DNA of 64,000 nt. Source: Acinetobacter baylyi DSM 14961 = CIP 107474. Its GTDB lineage: Bacteria > Pseudomonadota > Gammaproteobacteria > Pseudomonadales > Moraxellaceae. Positions 28,608 through 37,068 of the stretch are shown one piece after another. Positions within the stretch are counted from its first letter, which is position 1. The number at the start of each line of letters is the position of its first letter. Under the pieces are notes generated by a model. That model was given only the letters and a program-made list of their open reading frames with translations. It was not told the DNA's origin and did not search any database. Made by a program: the position numbers and the translations under genes. The stretch covers positions 202,442-266,441 of the forward strand of contig NZ_KB849628.1 of assembly GCF_000368685.1 (NCBI RefSeq). The letters are read 5' to 3'.

Positions 28608-28668
28608 ATAACATCTTACTTGATGTTTATTTTTATAGGCTTATATTGTGCTTTACGACAGAGACAAT

Positions 28669-28696
28669 GCAGTACAATTTTAAAAAACTGTACTGC
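28669..28696. promoter_or_regulatory. Inverted repeat in the EamA/MocR divergent promoter
   Basis: GCAGTACA (28669-28676) and TGTACTGC (28689-28696) are perfect arms with a 12-base AT-rich spacer. It lies between two divergent genes, which is where MocR-type proteins usually bind. Confidence 0.55.
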
Positions 28697-28729
28697 TCAT
28701 AATTTCCATACAGTTATAGATCGATTTAC

Positions 28730-30130
28730 ATGACCAAAATTGAACAAGTTATTCATTATGTCGACCAACAACTTAAAAGTCGTCGCTTAACGCCTGGCAT
28801 GCGATTGCCCTCTGTCAGAAGTTTAGCGAAACAGCTTAATTTTTCGGTATCAACGGTCGTAAATGCGTATGAACGCATGTTATCTATGGGACTCATTGAG
28901 TCTCGTGCTGGTTCAGGATTTTTTGTATGCGCACCTCTTGAACCTCTTATACTTTCACATATCGAACCAATTCAAGATCAAAATCTAGATCCTCTAAAAA
29001 TTTCCCGTCAGCTTTTAGAGGCCTCCTCTTTTTTAATCAAGGCTGGGTGTGGCTGGTTACCTGATGACTGGATGCCGCATGAAGCCTTGCGTAAAGCAAT
29101 TCGTGATACGTCAAAAGATTCAGTTTTTGAATTAATGAATTATTCATCTCCATTGGGGCTAAGTTCGCTACGTGAATTATTAGCACGACGCTTACATACC
29201 AAAGACATTAACGTGACTCCTGAGCAGATTTTACTGACTGACTCAGGCTCTTACTCAATTGATCTGATTTGTCGTTTCTTACTTAAACCTGGCGATACAG
29301 TATTGCTTGATGATCCCTGCTATTTTAACTTTCGAGCCTTACTCAAAGTACATCAGGTTAAAGTGATTAGTGTCCGTTATACTCCTGACGGACCAGATAT
29401 TGAGGCTTTTAAACAGGCGATCATTGAACATCATCCTCGCTTATATATCACAAATTCTGGTATTCATAACCCAACGGGCGCAACACTTTCCCAATCCAAA
29501 GCACATCAGCTTGTATCGTTGATTGAACATGCCAATATGGTGGTTGTAGAAGACGATATTTTCTCGGATTTTGAAACCTCTGCTTCTCCCCGCCTCAGTG
29601 CATTGGATGGACTTAAAAATAGTATTTACATTGGTAGTTTCTCAAAGACTTTATCTGCATCACTACGTTGTGGCTACATCGTGACAAAATCAGAATGGAT
29701 TGATTATTTAATTGATTTAAAAGTCGCAACTAGTTTTAGTCATAATAATTTTTCGGCGCATGTACTTTATAAAATATTAACTCATGGTGGATACCGTAAA
29801 CATATTGAGCAACTTAAAATTCGATTGGCCGATGCCATGATCATTTCAATTCACAGATTAGAAAAAATACGAATTCAGCCGTGGATAAGGCCTAAAGCAG
29901 GTATTTTTCTATGGTGCGAATTGCCCACAGATATTAATATCCAAAAATTAATGTCATATTGCACTGAAAAGGGAGTAATTTTAGCTTTGGGTAATTCATT
30001 TGGTGAAGCACATACATTTCAAAATTTTTTAAGATTTAATATTGCACAATGTATGCATCCAGATTTTTTTAATATCTTAGAAGATGCCATGCAATATGCA
30101 AGTATGAATCGTCCTCTCAATTCTCTTTAG
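28730..30130 (+). CDS. MocR-like PLP-dependent regulator (GntR helix-turn-helix with aminotransferase domain)
   Basis: 466 residues. The N-terminal GntR-type winged helix (residues about 5-70, MRLPSVRSLAKQLNFSVSTV) joins a class I aminotransferase fold with NSGIHNPTGAT and the PLP-binding lysine segment GSFSKTLSASLRCGY near 303-317. Such proteins bind PLP or amino-aldimine complexes and control adjacent genes. The likely target is the divergent EamA exporter. Confidence 0.9.
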   Translation: MTKIEQVIHYVDQQLKSRRLTPGMRLPSVRSLAKQLNFSVSTVVNAYERMLSMGLIESRAGSGFFVCAPLEPLILSHIEPIQDQNLDPLKISRQLLEASSFLIKAGCGWLPDDWMPHEALRKAIRDTSKDSVFELMNYSSPLGLSSLRELLARRLHTKDINVTPEQILLTDSGSYSIDLICRFLLKPGDTVLLDDPCYFNFRALLKVHQVKVISVRYTPDGPDIEAFKQAIIEHHPRLYITNSGIHNPTGATLSQSKAHQLVSLIEHANMVVVEDDIFSDFETSASPRLSALDGLKNSIYIGSFSKTLSASLRCGYIVTKSEWIDYLIDLKVATSFSHNNFSAHVLYKILTHGGYRKHIEQLKIRLADAMIISIHRLEKIRIQPWIRPKAGIFLWCELPTDINIQKLMSYCTEKGVILALGNSFGEAHTFQNFLRFNIAQCMHPDFFNILEDAMQYASMNRPLNSL

Positions 30131-30279
30131 CTTTCTGCTGCAGAATGTGGGGCGTAAAATTTGTATATGCGGGATTTATATGGTGTTTTCACCAAAATCT
30201 CATTTTCAACTAAGCGTTTTAACCGGTCTGATGAGACATGACGAGTAACACCATTAATCGGAATACTGTAGTATTCCAT
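30127..30279 (-). pseudogene. HxlR-like winged helix remnant overlapping the end of modC
   Basis: A 50-codon frame contains DRLKRLVENEILVKTPY preceded by INGVTRHVSS. It resembles the DNA-recognition helix and wing of HxlR regulators, whose full length is about 100-120 residues. The N-terminal half is missing, and an in-frame stop is two codons upstream of the only ATG. It overlaps the last codons of modC in another frame, and its stop overlaps the MocR gene end. It may be a remnant or an unusual small protein; similarity was judged by eye only. Confidence 0.4.
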
Positions 30280-30901
30280 CTGTCATTGTCACGATTGGTG
30301 CATGCAGATACTCAAGCTCTTCTGGATGATGGGTGACATAAATCATAGGAATATTGAGTTGTTGCTTGAGCTCATTTAAAAAAGGCAATAATTGATTTTT
30401 TAAATTACGATCTAACCCCGTTAAAGGCTCATCTAACAACACAAGATCGGGTGAAGCAAGTAAAGCCCGTCCAATTGAGACACGTTGCGACTCGCCTCCT
30501 GATAATTGCAGAGATTTACGATTAAGCAACTGATCTAAAGCCAATAAATCTACGATTTGATCAAAACTGAATTTTTGTACACGATTTCGATGAAATCTCA
30601 TGCCATATTCTAGATTCTGCCTGACATCAAAATGTGGAAAGAGTTGAGCTTGCTGAAAAATCAAGGCGATATGCCTTTGATGGGTAGGCATAAACATTTG
30701 GAGTGAGGTATCGACCAAAAGCCGATGATTGAAATCAATTTTTCCCACTGTTGGCTTCAATACACCGACCAGGTTTTTTAGAAAAGTACTTTTACCTGCG
30801 CCAGAGCGTCCTAAAATACCTAATAAATTTTGATTTAAGTCGAGATCAACTTTCAGATTAAAATCATCATGCCGATATTCAAACTGACAATTCAGATTCA
30901 T
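30254..30901 (-). CDS. modC: Molybdate ABC transporter ATPase ModC (short form)
   Basis: 215 residues. It has Walker A GRSGAGKST at 31-39, the signature LSGGESQR near 134, Walker B LVLLDEPLTGLD near 155-166 and the H-loop YVTHHPEE. E. coli ModC is about 352 residues, and the C-terminal TOBE molybdate-binding region is absent here. The protein ends soon after the H-loop. It overlaps modB by 4 bases and completes a long operon. The short form may be a full working ATPase without the regulatory domain. Confidence 0.85.
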   Translation of the reverse strand: MNLNCQFEYRHDDFNLKVDLDLNQNLLGILGRSGAGKSTFLKNLVGVLKPTVGKIDFNHRLLVDTSLQMFMPTHQRHIALIFQQAQLFPHFDVRQNLEYGMRFHRNRVQKFSFDQIVDLLALDQLLNRKSLQLSGGESQRVSIGRALLASPDLVLLDEPLTGLDRNLKNQLLPFLNELKQQLNIPMIYVTHHPEELEYLHAPIVTMTDGILQYSD

Positions 30902-31584
30902 GACGTTAACCTTTGCTGGTAACGCTGTAAAATAATATGGTTTGCAACCAATGCAGCGAATGCTAAAAGTACCGACAACATCACCAGACGCATCGCCATA
31001 CTTTCCCCATCTGGTTGCTGTAACAAAGAATAAATTGCGATAGGAACTGTCCGTGTTTCATCTGGAATATTACCCACAAAGGTAATTGTTGCACCAAACT
31101 CTCCAAGACTTCGACTAAAACACAAAATACTGCCGATCAAAATTCCAGGAACAGCCAAAGGTAAACTAATTGACCAAAAGGCCTGAATCGGACTTGCACC
31201 TAAGGTCTGTGCCACTTGTTCTAGCTGACGATTAATTAGTTGAAATGATAGACGAATAGGTTGAACCATTAATGGAAAGGCAACCACCATAGAAGCAATC
31301 ACTGCGCCTTTCCAGTTAAATGCAAACTGGATTCCCCATTCAGTTAAAAACTGACCAATTACGCCACGATTACCAAATAAGATGAGCAAAAAATAGCCCA
31401 ATACGACTGGCGGTAATATCATAGGAAGTTGTAAGAGTGATTCTAGGAAAACTTTAAATCGAAATTCATAGCGTGCCAGAATCCATGCCACTGCTATTGC
31501 GAATGGCAAATTAACCAAAGTGGCAAATAATCCCACTTTGGCAGACAAATATAAGGCTGAGATCTCTTCAGGACTAAGCATCAA
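30898..31584 (-). CDS. modB: Molybdate ABC transporter permease ModB
   Basis: 228 residues with five or six membrane helices. The BPD-type EAA loop, QTLGASPIQAFWSISLPLAVPGIL near 143-166, is the site that contacts ModC. It starts 5 bases after modA and overlaps modC by 4 bases. Confidence 0.92.
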   Translation of the reverse strand: MMLSPEEISALYLSAKVGLFATLVNLPFAIAVAWILARYEFRFKVFLESLLQLPMILPPVVLGYFLLILFGNRGVIGQFLTEWGIQFAFNWKGAVIASMVVAFPLMVQPIRLSFQLINRQLEQVAQTLGASPIQAFWSISLPLAVPGILIGSILCFSRSLGEFGATITFVGNIPDETRTVPIAIYSLLQQPDGESMAMRLVMLSVLLAFAALVANHIILQRYQQRLTS

Positions 31585-31589
31585 TCAAC

Positions 31590-32351
31590 CTAATTTACAT
31601 CACTAAAGCCATACCCTGTAAAAATAGCTTTTGCACGTGCATTTTTAAGCATAAAACGCTCAAATTGCACAGCTTCTTTATTTTTTTCACCTACTTTTGT
31701 TAAAGCCGCTGGATAAACAATTGGATCATGTGTTTTAGCTGGGAATATGCCAATGATTTTCACTTTTTTGCTAATCAGTGCGTCTGTCTGATAAACGATC
31801 CCCACATCACATTCGCCTCGCTCAACAAATGCCAATGCCGAACGGACATCATCTGTTCCCACAATACGTCCTTGTAATGGGGTCATCCATCCAAGTGCAG
31901 TCAGGCTTTGTTTGGCATATTTACCGACAGGAACAGACTCCATTTGACCTGTACACAAATGCCCTTTAAAAGCATTTGCAAAGTTAAACTGTCGTGTAGG
32001 TCCAAATGGTATATCCATGTTCATGGGAGTGATGGCAACTAATTGATTGCCTAGCGCTTTTTTGACTTGTCTTTGATTGATCAATTGTTTTTGAACCAGA
32101 TACTTCATCCAGTCTTCATCTGCAGAAAAGTAGAGGTCTGCTTTCGCACCACTTTCGACCTGTTTAGCAAGCGCTGAAGATGCACCAAACACTGTCACGA
32201 CCTTAGTAGCAGGATTTTGTTGCTGATAAATCTTGGCAATATCTGATACTGCATTTGTAAGGCTAGCAGCAGCATAGACTCTCACTTCTCCTGCAGAAGC
32301 CTGAAATGTGCATAGGCACATCAATGAAAGCAACCCAACTTTCTTTAACAT
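31590..32351 (-). CDS. modA: Periplasmic molybdate-binding protein ModA
   Basis: 253 residues with an N-terminal signal peptide (KVGLLSLMCLCTFQASA). It is the class II periplasmic binding fold with oxyanion contacts in YAAASLTNAV and FGASSALAKQV. It delivers molybdate to ModBC. It begins 10 bases after moeA. Confidence 0.92.
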   Translation of the reverse strand: MLKKVGLLSLMCLCTFQASAGEVRVYAAASLTNAVSDIAKIYQQQNPATKVVTVFGASSALAKQVESGAKADLYFSADEDWMKYLVQKQLINQRQVKKALGNQLVAITPMNMDIPFGPTRQFNFANAFKGHLCTGQMESVPVGKYAKQSLTALGWMTPLQGRIVGTDDVRSALAFVERGECDVGIVYQTDALISKKVKIIGIFPAKTHDPIVYPAALTKVGEKNKEAVQFERFMLKNARAKAIFTGYGFSDVN

Positions 32352-32361
32352 TTTTGCTTCC

Positions 32362-33588
32362 TTAAATAAATAAGCCTGAAACCAACATTTCAGCTTCGGG
32401 TTTTACCTCTGCCGGAATACGAACGAGGCAATTGGCCTGCATTAAATTACTTAACATATGGGACTGTTGCTTTGCAAGGCTTGAAACCTTGAGCTCCCCT
32501 TTTACTATACTTGCTTGCATTCGAATAAAACGTTCCCTTTTATCTTCTTTCATGCCATGTGTTAATTTTGCAGTAAACCACGTATCAGTTTTAGGTTGTT
32601 GTCCTTGTAAGGCATCTATGAGCAACTTGCCGTACACCTGCATACACACATAAACAGCCGCAGGATTACCTGGTAGCCCCAACAGATAACAGTGATGTTC
32701 TGGATTTTGGTATTGAGCAAAATACAGGGGTTTTCCAGGCTTTTGCTTCACCTTCCAAAAAATTTGTTCAAACCCTGCATCGAATGAACTTGGACGAACA
32801 AAATCATAGTCGCCGACTGAAACACCACCTGTCGTAATGATTAAATCATATTTCGATTTTAGTTGTTCAAAACATGCTGTAACGGCCTGAGACTGATCTG
32901 ATACATGAATAATTTCGGCCTGAATTGCATTTTGTTGGAACCATGCCTTTAAAAGAGGTCCATTTGCATCAAAAACTTGAGCTTCGCTTAGGCTATTTTG
33001 ATCAAGTGCAATTTCATCGCCTGTAATGACGACAGCAACTTTTGGTTGGCGAAATACACTTATTGTTTGAACGCCTGCCATACTCAGTGCAGCAAGACTA
33101 CCGATATTAATAAATTGACCTGCTTCAGCAAGTGATTGACCTTCAGCAAGTTCTTCTCCTCGTCTGCGAATATCGGTATGTGCCATTAACGGATCCGTAA
33201 TGCGGATCTGTGTATCTGAAACGACTTCTACAATTTCCTGTCGTGCGATTGTGGTCGTACCTTGAGGTAACTTACCGCCTGTAAAAATTCGTATCGCCTG
33301 TCCTTCTTGTAAAGCCAAATCACTTGCGACACCTGCACGTATCTCACCCATTAACACATAAGATTGATGTTGAGCATCTGCATGAGAAGTACACAGTGCA
33401 TAACCATCAACTGCACTTTGATCAAAACCAGGTAAATTTACAGGCGAATAAACAGGTGCAGACAAATATCTACTTAGGCTATTTTTTACAAAAATTGTTT
33501 CTGTTGATAATTTTTTTGCCGTATTTAGAATAGACTGAATCGCTTCATCAATGCTGATCAAGTCTTTTTCATGACCACATGCCGACAT
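32362..33588 (-). CDS. moeA: Molybdopterin molybdenumtransferase MoeA
   Basis: 408 residues, the usual MoeA length. It has SAVDGYAL near 59-66, IFTGGKLPQGTT near 105, the ITTGGVSVGDYDFV segment near 260 and LPGNPAAVYVCMQVYG near 314. It inserts molybdate into adenylated molybdopterin. Its start overlaps the moaCB stop by one base. Confidence 0.94.
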   Translation of the reverse strand: MSACGHEKDLISIDEAIQSILNTAKKLSTETIFVKNSLSRYLSAPVYSPVNLPGFDQSAVDGYALCTSHADAQHQSYVLMGEIRAGVASDLALQEGQAIRIFTGGKLPQGTTTIARQEIVEVVSDTQIRITDPLMAHTDIRRRGEELAEGQSLAEAGQFINIGSLAALSMAGVQTISVFRQPKVAVVITGDEIALDQNSLSEAQVFDANGPLLKAWFQQNAIQAEIIHVSDQSQAVTACFEQLKSKYDLIITTGGVSVGDYDFVRPSSFDAGFEQIFWKVKQKPGKPLYFAQYQNPEHHCYLLGLPGNPAAVYVCMQVYGKLLIDALQGQQPKTDTWFTAKLTHGMKEDKRERFIRMQASIVKGELKVSSLAKQQSHMLSNLMQANCLVRIPAEVKPEAEMLVSGLFI

Positions 33589-34511
33589 TACTCATAACCT
33601 CCTGGATGTGGTAAATCACGACAAACATCAAAAATATGAACAATTGCGGGTAAGAGTGCTGCCATGGATTCTGAAGCACCACCACGGCTACCAGGTAAAG
33701 TCATGATTAATGAGCGATCTATAAAGCCTGCAACACCGCGCGACATGGCAGCATAAGGCGTACGGCGTTGACCAAATGCTCTTGCAGCTTCCATCAAACC
33801 GTCCAGTTTTCGTTCAAGCAATGGTTCTAGCGTATCGACAGTAATATCTCGCTTGCCTATGCCTGTGCCCCCAACGGTGATAATACAAGCATAAGATTGG
33901 GTAAGCTCAAGTACCAAATCTTTTAACTGATCTGATTCATCTGGCAAAATCTGATAATGGATTGGAGTGAATCCAGCTTCATTCAGTGTATCTACAACAG
34001 ATTTTCCTGCTGTATCAGGTTTTTTACCAGACGCTACAGTATCTGAAAGAACAATCACTGCAGCAGAAACAGCTTGTCGTAATGTCCGTTTAAAGTGAGA
34101 CTTACCACCTTTTTTCTTCAGTAACTTGCATTGATCTAGTACTAAATCTTCTGGTTCACAATGTGGCTTGAGCATGTCATATAAAGTAAGCCCCGCAATA
34201 CTAGCAGCAGTCAACGCCTCCATTTCGACCCCTGTAGGCCCAATGGTTTCAACCGTAGTTAGAATTTCTACAAAATTTTCATGCAATTCATATTCAACTT
34301 CGGCACGATAAATCGGTAGTGGATGACACAGTGGAATCAGTTCATCGGTACGCTTTGCTGCAAGAATACCAGCGATACGACCTGTTTTAAGCGCATCGCC
34401 TTTTTCGGTATTTCCAGTACGTAATAATTCAATACAATGCGGCGGTGCATATAAAATGGCTTGAGCTTCGGCAATACGATAACTTTCAGGTTTCATGCCT
34501 ACATTTTTCAT
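33588..34511 (-). CDS. moaCB: Bifunctional MoaC-MoaB/MogA fusion
   Basis: 307 residues. The N-terminal half (about 1-155) is cyclic pyranopterin monophosphate synthase MoaC, with LIPLCHPLPI, TGVEMEALTAASIAGLTLYDM and a conserved Lys pair. The C-terminal half (about 165-300) is a MoaB/MogA molybdopterin adenylyltransferase, with SAAVIVLSDT, TVGGTGIGKRDIT and TLPGSRGGASE. It therefore covers both an early and a late cofactor step in one chain. It starts 20 bases after moaE. Confidence 0.92.
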   Translation of the reverse strand: MKNVGMKPESYRIAEAQAILYAPPHCIELLRTGNTEKGDALKTGRIAGILAAKRTDELIPLCHPLPIYRAEVEYELHENFVEILTTVETIGPTGVEMEALTAASIAGLTLYDMLKPHCEPEDLVLDQCKLLKKKGGKSHFKRTLRQAVSAAVIVLSDTVASGKKPDTAGKSVVDTLNEAGFTPIHYQILPDESDQLKDLVLELTQSYACIITVGGTGIGKRDITVDTLEPLLERKLDGLMEAARAFGQRRTPYAAMSRGVAGFIDRSLIMTLPGSRGGASESMAALLPAIVHIFDVCRDLPHPGGYE

Positions 34512-34531
34512 GGAGAGTCCCGCAAATAGAT

Positions 34532-35041
34532 TTAATGCTGATGATTATGGTGATTGTGATGATGTTCTGAATGATGGTGATGAGGCGTATCCTCATGCGG
34601 ATGACTATGATCTTTACGGATACAACAGCCTTCTACAAATTGACTGCTCCCATCGATATAAAATTCTTCTTTCCAGATGGGTACTTCGTGCTTCACACGC
34701 TCAACAGCTTCTTCACATGCCTGAAAAGCCTCACGGCGATGTGGTGCATAAGCCACGGCAATGATTGCTGTACCACCAATATCTAAAGCCCCAATGCGAT
34801 GAATGACTCGCACATAAGATACGCCATATTTCTGGGTAATATCCTGCTCAATCTGGCGAATCATTTTTTCCGCTACAGGTGTATAAGAGGTGTATTTTAA
34901 AGCTTGAACCGCTCGACCTTCATGATGATTTCTAACAGTTCCCTGAAAGATTCCAATTCCCCCACATTCTGGAAACTCTGCAATTGAATCAAAACAATCT
35001 AAACTTAAATCTTCTGACTGTACCCGCTGAAACTCTTTCAT
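34532..35041 (-). CDS. moaE: Molybdopterin synthase large subunit MoaE with His-rich tail
   Basis: 169 residues. The start at 35041 is chosen because GGAGG lies 5 bases upstream, one base after the moaD stop. Core motifs are GIFQGTVRNHHEGRAVQALKY near 25-45, RIGALDIGG, and VPIWKEEFY with the catalytic Lys region. The last 25 residues hold 14 His (a run of HHHH, then EHHHNHHNHQH). That is beyond the usual MoaE end and looks like a metal-binding tail. It joins MoaD to convert precursor Z to molybdopterin. Confidence 0.92.
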   Translation of the reverse strand: MKEFQRVQSEDLSLDCFDSIAEFPECGGIGIFQGTVRNHHEGRAVQALKYTSYTPVAEKMIRQIEQDITQKYGVSYVRVIHRIGALDIGGTAIIAVAYAPHRREAFQACEEAVERVKHEVPIWKEEFYIDGSSQFVEGCCIRKDHSHPHEDTPHHHHSEHHHNHHNHQH

Positions 35042-35042
35042 A

Positions 35043-35294
35043 TTAGCCTCCAGCAACTGGCGATAAAAGTACAAGCGTACAATCAGTTTTTAATATGGTC
35101 TGACGCGCTATAATATCCTCACCAATCGCACAAGCACAACGATCAAGTGCTTTTTGTACTTCTGGATACTGATTTACAATCTTGGCCAATACGTCACTGA
35201 CCAAAACCTCTGATGGATAGTCCAAGATGAGTTTGGAAGGAAGCTGACGTTGAATGGCACCATAGCCTTCAATCGTGACCTGTACTGCGCTCAT
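35043..35294 (-). CDS. moaD: Molybdopterin synthase sulfur carrier subunit MoaD
   Basis: 83 residues of ubiquitin-like fold ending in PVAGG. The C-terminal Gly-Gly is thiocarboxylated to donate sulfur. Its ATG directly follows the moaA stop. Confidence 0.92.
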   Translation of the reverse strand: MSAVQVTIEGYGAIQRQLPSKLILDYPSEVLVSDVLAKIVNQYPEVQKALDRCACAIGEDIIARQTILKTDCTLVLLSPVAGG

Positions 35295-36329
35295 TTAGCC
35301 TCCTAATGTATGCATGCTAATTTTTCGGGGTTGTTTGTTCAAGCTATGAAATCCTTTGGCTTTATGCCAGATATAAGCCGAAATTTTTTCATGAATGGTA
35401 CGTTGTAAAGTTTGGCGAAGATCCGTATTTTTTTCAGCGACAATTTGATCAAGTAATGGTTTAAGCATTAAACCTTGGGGAGCAAACAAACAGTTGTAAA
35501 GTTCACCCTGAGCAGTTAGACGGATTCGGTCACATTCTCCACAAAAAGAGTGGCTAATGGTTGAAATAATCCCAATATCATATTCATCATTTAAACGATA
35601 CAATCTGGCTGGTTCATGCTCTTGTTTTAATTCACGTAGATCGAACTGTGTCGCCAAAACAGAAAGAATTTCCTGCTCTGTCACCACATCGTGATTATGC
35701 CAAAGTGCATCACCATCTAGTGGCATAAACTCAATAAATCTTAAAGGAATAGAATGCGCCTTGGCCCAATTGACCAAAGGTAAAATCTGGTCATCGTTCT
35801 TGCCTTTCATCAGTACGGTATTAATTTTAAAGGGTAGACCAACCAACTGGGCTGCTTGTATGCCTTGCAAAACTGGTTCGATTGATTTCTTTGTGAGTTT
35901 AAGAAACTGTTGAGCATCCAGACTATCCAGACTAATATTCAGGTCATCCAGTCCAGCCTGCTTAAGATCATAAGCATATTTGGCAAGATAATGTGCATTG
36001 GTGGTCATCGAAATACGTTTCAGACCAATTGAACGTAACTTTTGCAAATCTCGTACAAAATGCACCACGCCTTGTCGCATTAATGGCTCGCCACCAGTAA
36101 TGCGGATTTTCTGTATTCCATTTTGCACCATAAACTCGCAAAACAAGTAAAGTGCTTCAAAATCCAGCAAATCTTTCTTTTTAATCCATTCTGGATGTTC
36201 AGGCATACAATACATGCATTTGAAGTTACAGCGATCTGTTACAGAAATTCTAAGTTTCCGTTTGTATCGACCATATTGATCACTGAATATCGCAGGACTC
36301 ATGCTTGCGCTGTCTTCCATGCTATGCAC
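35295..36329 (-). CDS. moaA: GTP 3',8-cyclase MoaA
   Basis: 344 residues, radical SAM. The N-terminal cluster motif CNFKCMYC is near 34-41, the GGEPLMRQG segment follows, and the second cluster is in CGECDRIRLTAQGELYNC near 262-279. The C-terminal GG is present. It makes 3',8-cyclo-GTP, the first cofactor intermediate. It is the first gene of an eight-gene Moco/molybdate operon. The N-terminal ATG choice is uncertain by three codons. Confidence 0.94.
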   Translation of the reverse strand: MHSMEDSASMSPAIFSDQYGRYKRKLRISVTDRCNFKCMYCMPEHPEWIKKKDLLDFEALYLFCEFMVQNGIQKIRITGGEPLMRQGVVHFVRDLQKLRSIGLKRISMTTNAHYLAKYAYDLKQAGLDDLNISLDSLDAQQFLKLTKKSIEPVLQGIQAAQLVGLPFKINTVLMKGKNDDQILPLVNWAKAHSIPLRFIEFMPLDGDALWHNHDVVTEQEILSVLATQFDLRELKQEHEPARLYRLNDEYDIGIISTISHSFCGECDRIRLTAQGELYNCLFAPQGLMLKPLLDQIVAEKNTDLRQTLQRTIHEKISAYIWHKAKGFHSLNKQPRKISMHTLGG

Positions 36330-36346
36330 TCTATTTCACTTCCTAT

Positions 36347-36374
36347 TATCCCGTTATCGCATTGAAATGGGATA
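36347..36374. repeat. Short inverted repeat upstream of moaA
   Basis: TATCCC (36347-36352) and GGGATA (36369-36374) lie in the 100-base gap between mobA and moaA. They could end the nitrate operon or mark a control site for moaA. I do not recognise a Moco riboswitch here. Confidence 0.3.
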
Positions 36375-36429
36375 AAAATCAATATCAAAATTATTTCGGG
36401 GGATTTAAATAGCAAAAACTGTTCCAGTT

Positions 36430-37068
36430 TTATGTAAGGTAATTCAACTGTTTGTATTGTTGCAGTTCATCCAGTGAATTAATACTATGGAAAAATAATC
36501 GATGTTTACGGAAATAAGCAACCTGAGCATGCAGTTCTTTGAGTGTTTTTTTGAGACTCAGCTGATTTTGAGCCAAGTGTTGTTCTAAAACTGAACAACC
36601 TTCTCTTTTCATTAAGCAAAAAGGATACAACGAAGTCCCATTTATCGACACATAAGACATCATCGCCTGAGGATCTCGGCATAAACTTTCATGCAATGTA
36701 GATATCACTTTTGAGGGAATATAGGTCACATCACAAGGAACAAACAGTACATAGTCCGACTCGACATGTGACCATGCACTTTTCATCCCCATAATCGGCC
36801 CCAAAAAACCAGCATCATCATCTGGATAGCATCTGACATGAGGAACAATCTGACGATAAAGTGCAGCATCACGATGACTGTTTACCCAAATTTGCTCTAC
36901 TTGATCCTTAAGTTTTTCATAAATTTTTAATAGCTGCATCTGATCATCAAAAGTTTGTAGCAGTTTATTCACACCATTCATGCGTCTGGCTTGTCCACCC
37001 GCCAAAATAACCAAATCAGTTTTAGGATATTTATTTTTGAGTTCTTCATTTTTTTTATGGTCTTTCAT
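36430..37068 (-). CDS. mobA: Molybdenum cofactor guanylyltransferase MobA
   Basis: 212 residues. The nucleotide-binding motif LAGGQARRMNGVNK is near 22-35 and VPCDVTYIP near 110. It converts Mo-molybdopterin to the guanine dinucleotide form needed by nitrate reductase. The start at 37068 gives the ATGA overlap with nasA and has GGAG 8 bases upstream. It is last in the nitrate operon. Confidence 0.88.
   Translation of the reverse strand: MKDHKKNEELKNKYPKTDLVILAGGQARRMNGVNKLLQTFDDQMQLLKIYEKLKDQVEQIWVNSHRDAALYRQIVPHVRCYPDDDAGFLGPIMGMKSAWSHVESDYVLFVPCDVTYIPSKVISTLHESLCRDPQAMMSYVSINGTSLYPFCLMKREGCSVLEQHLAQNQLSLKKTLKELHAQVAYFRKHRLFFHSINSLDELQQYKQLNYLT

Noticed and set aside
34495..34786. Plus-strand frames opposite the moaE tail
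   Set aside because: They arise from the reverse complement of the His codon run (repeats of ATG and ATGATG) and carry no recognisable domain.
36330..36429. Moco riboswitch before moaA
   Set aside because: The gap is only 100 bases and I could not find the conserved core of that RNA; only a short inverted repeat is visible.
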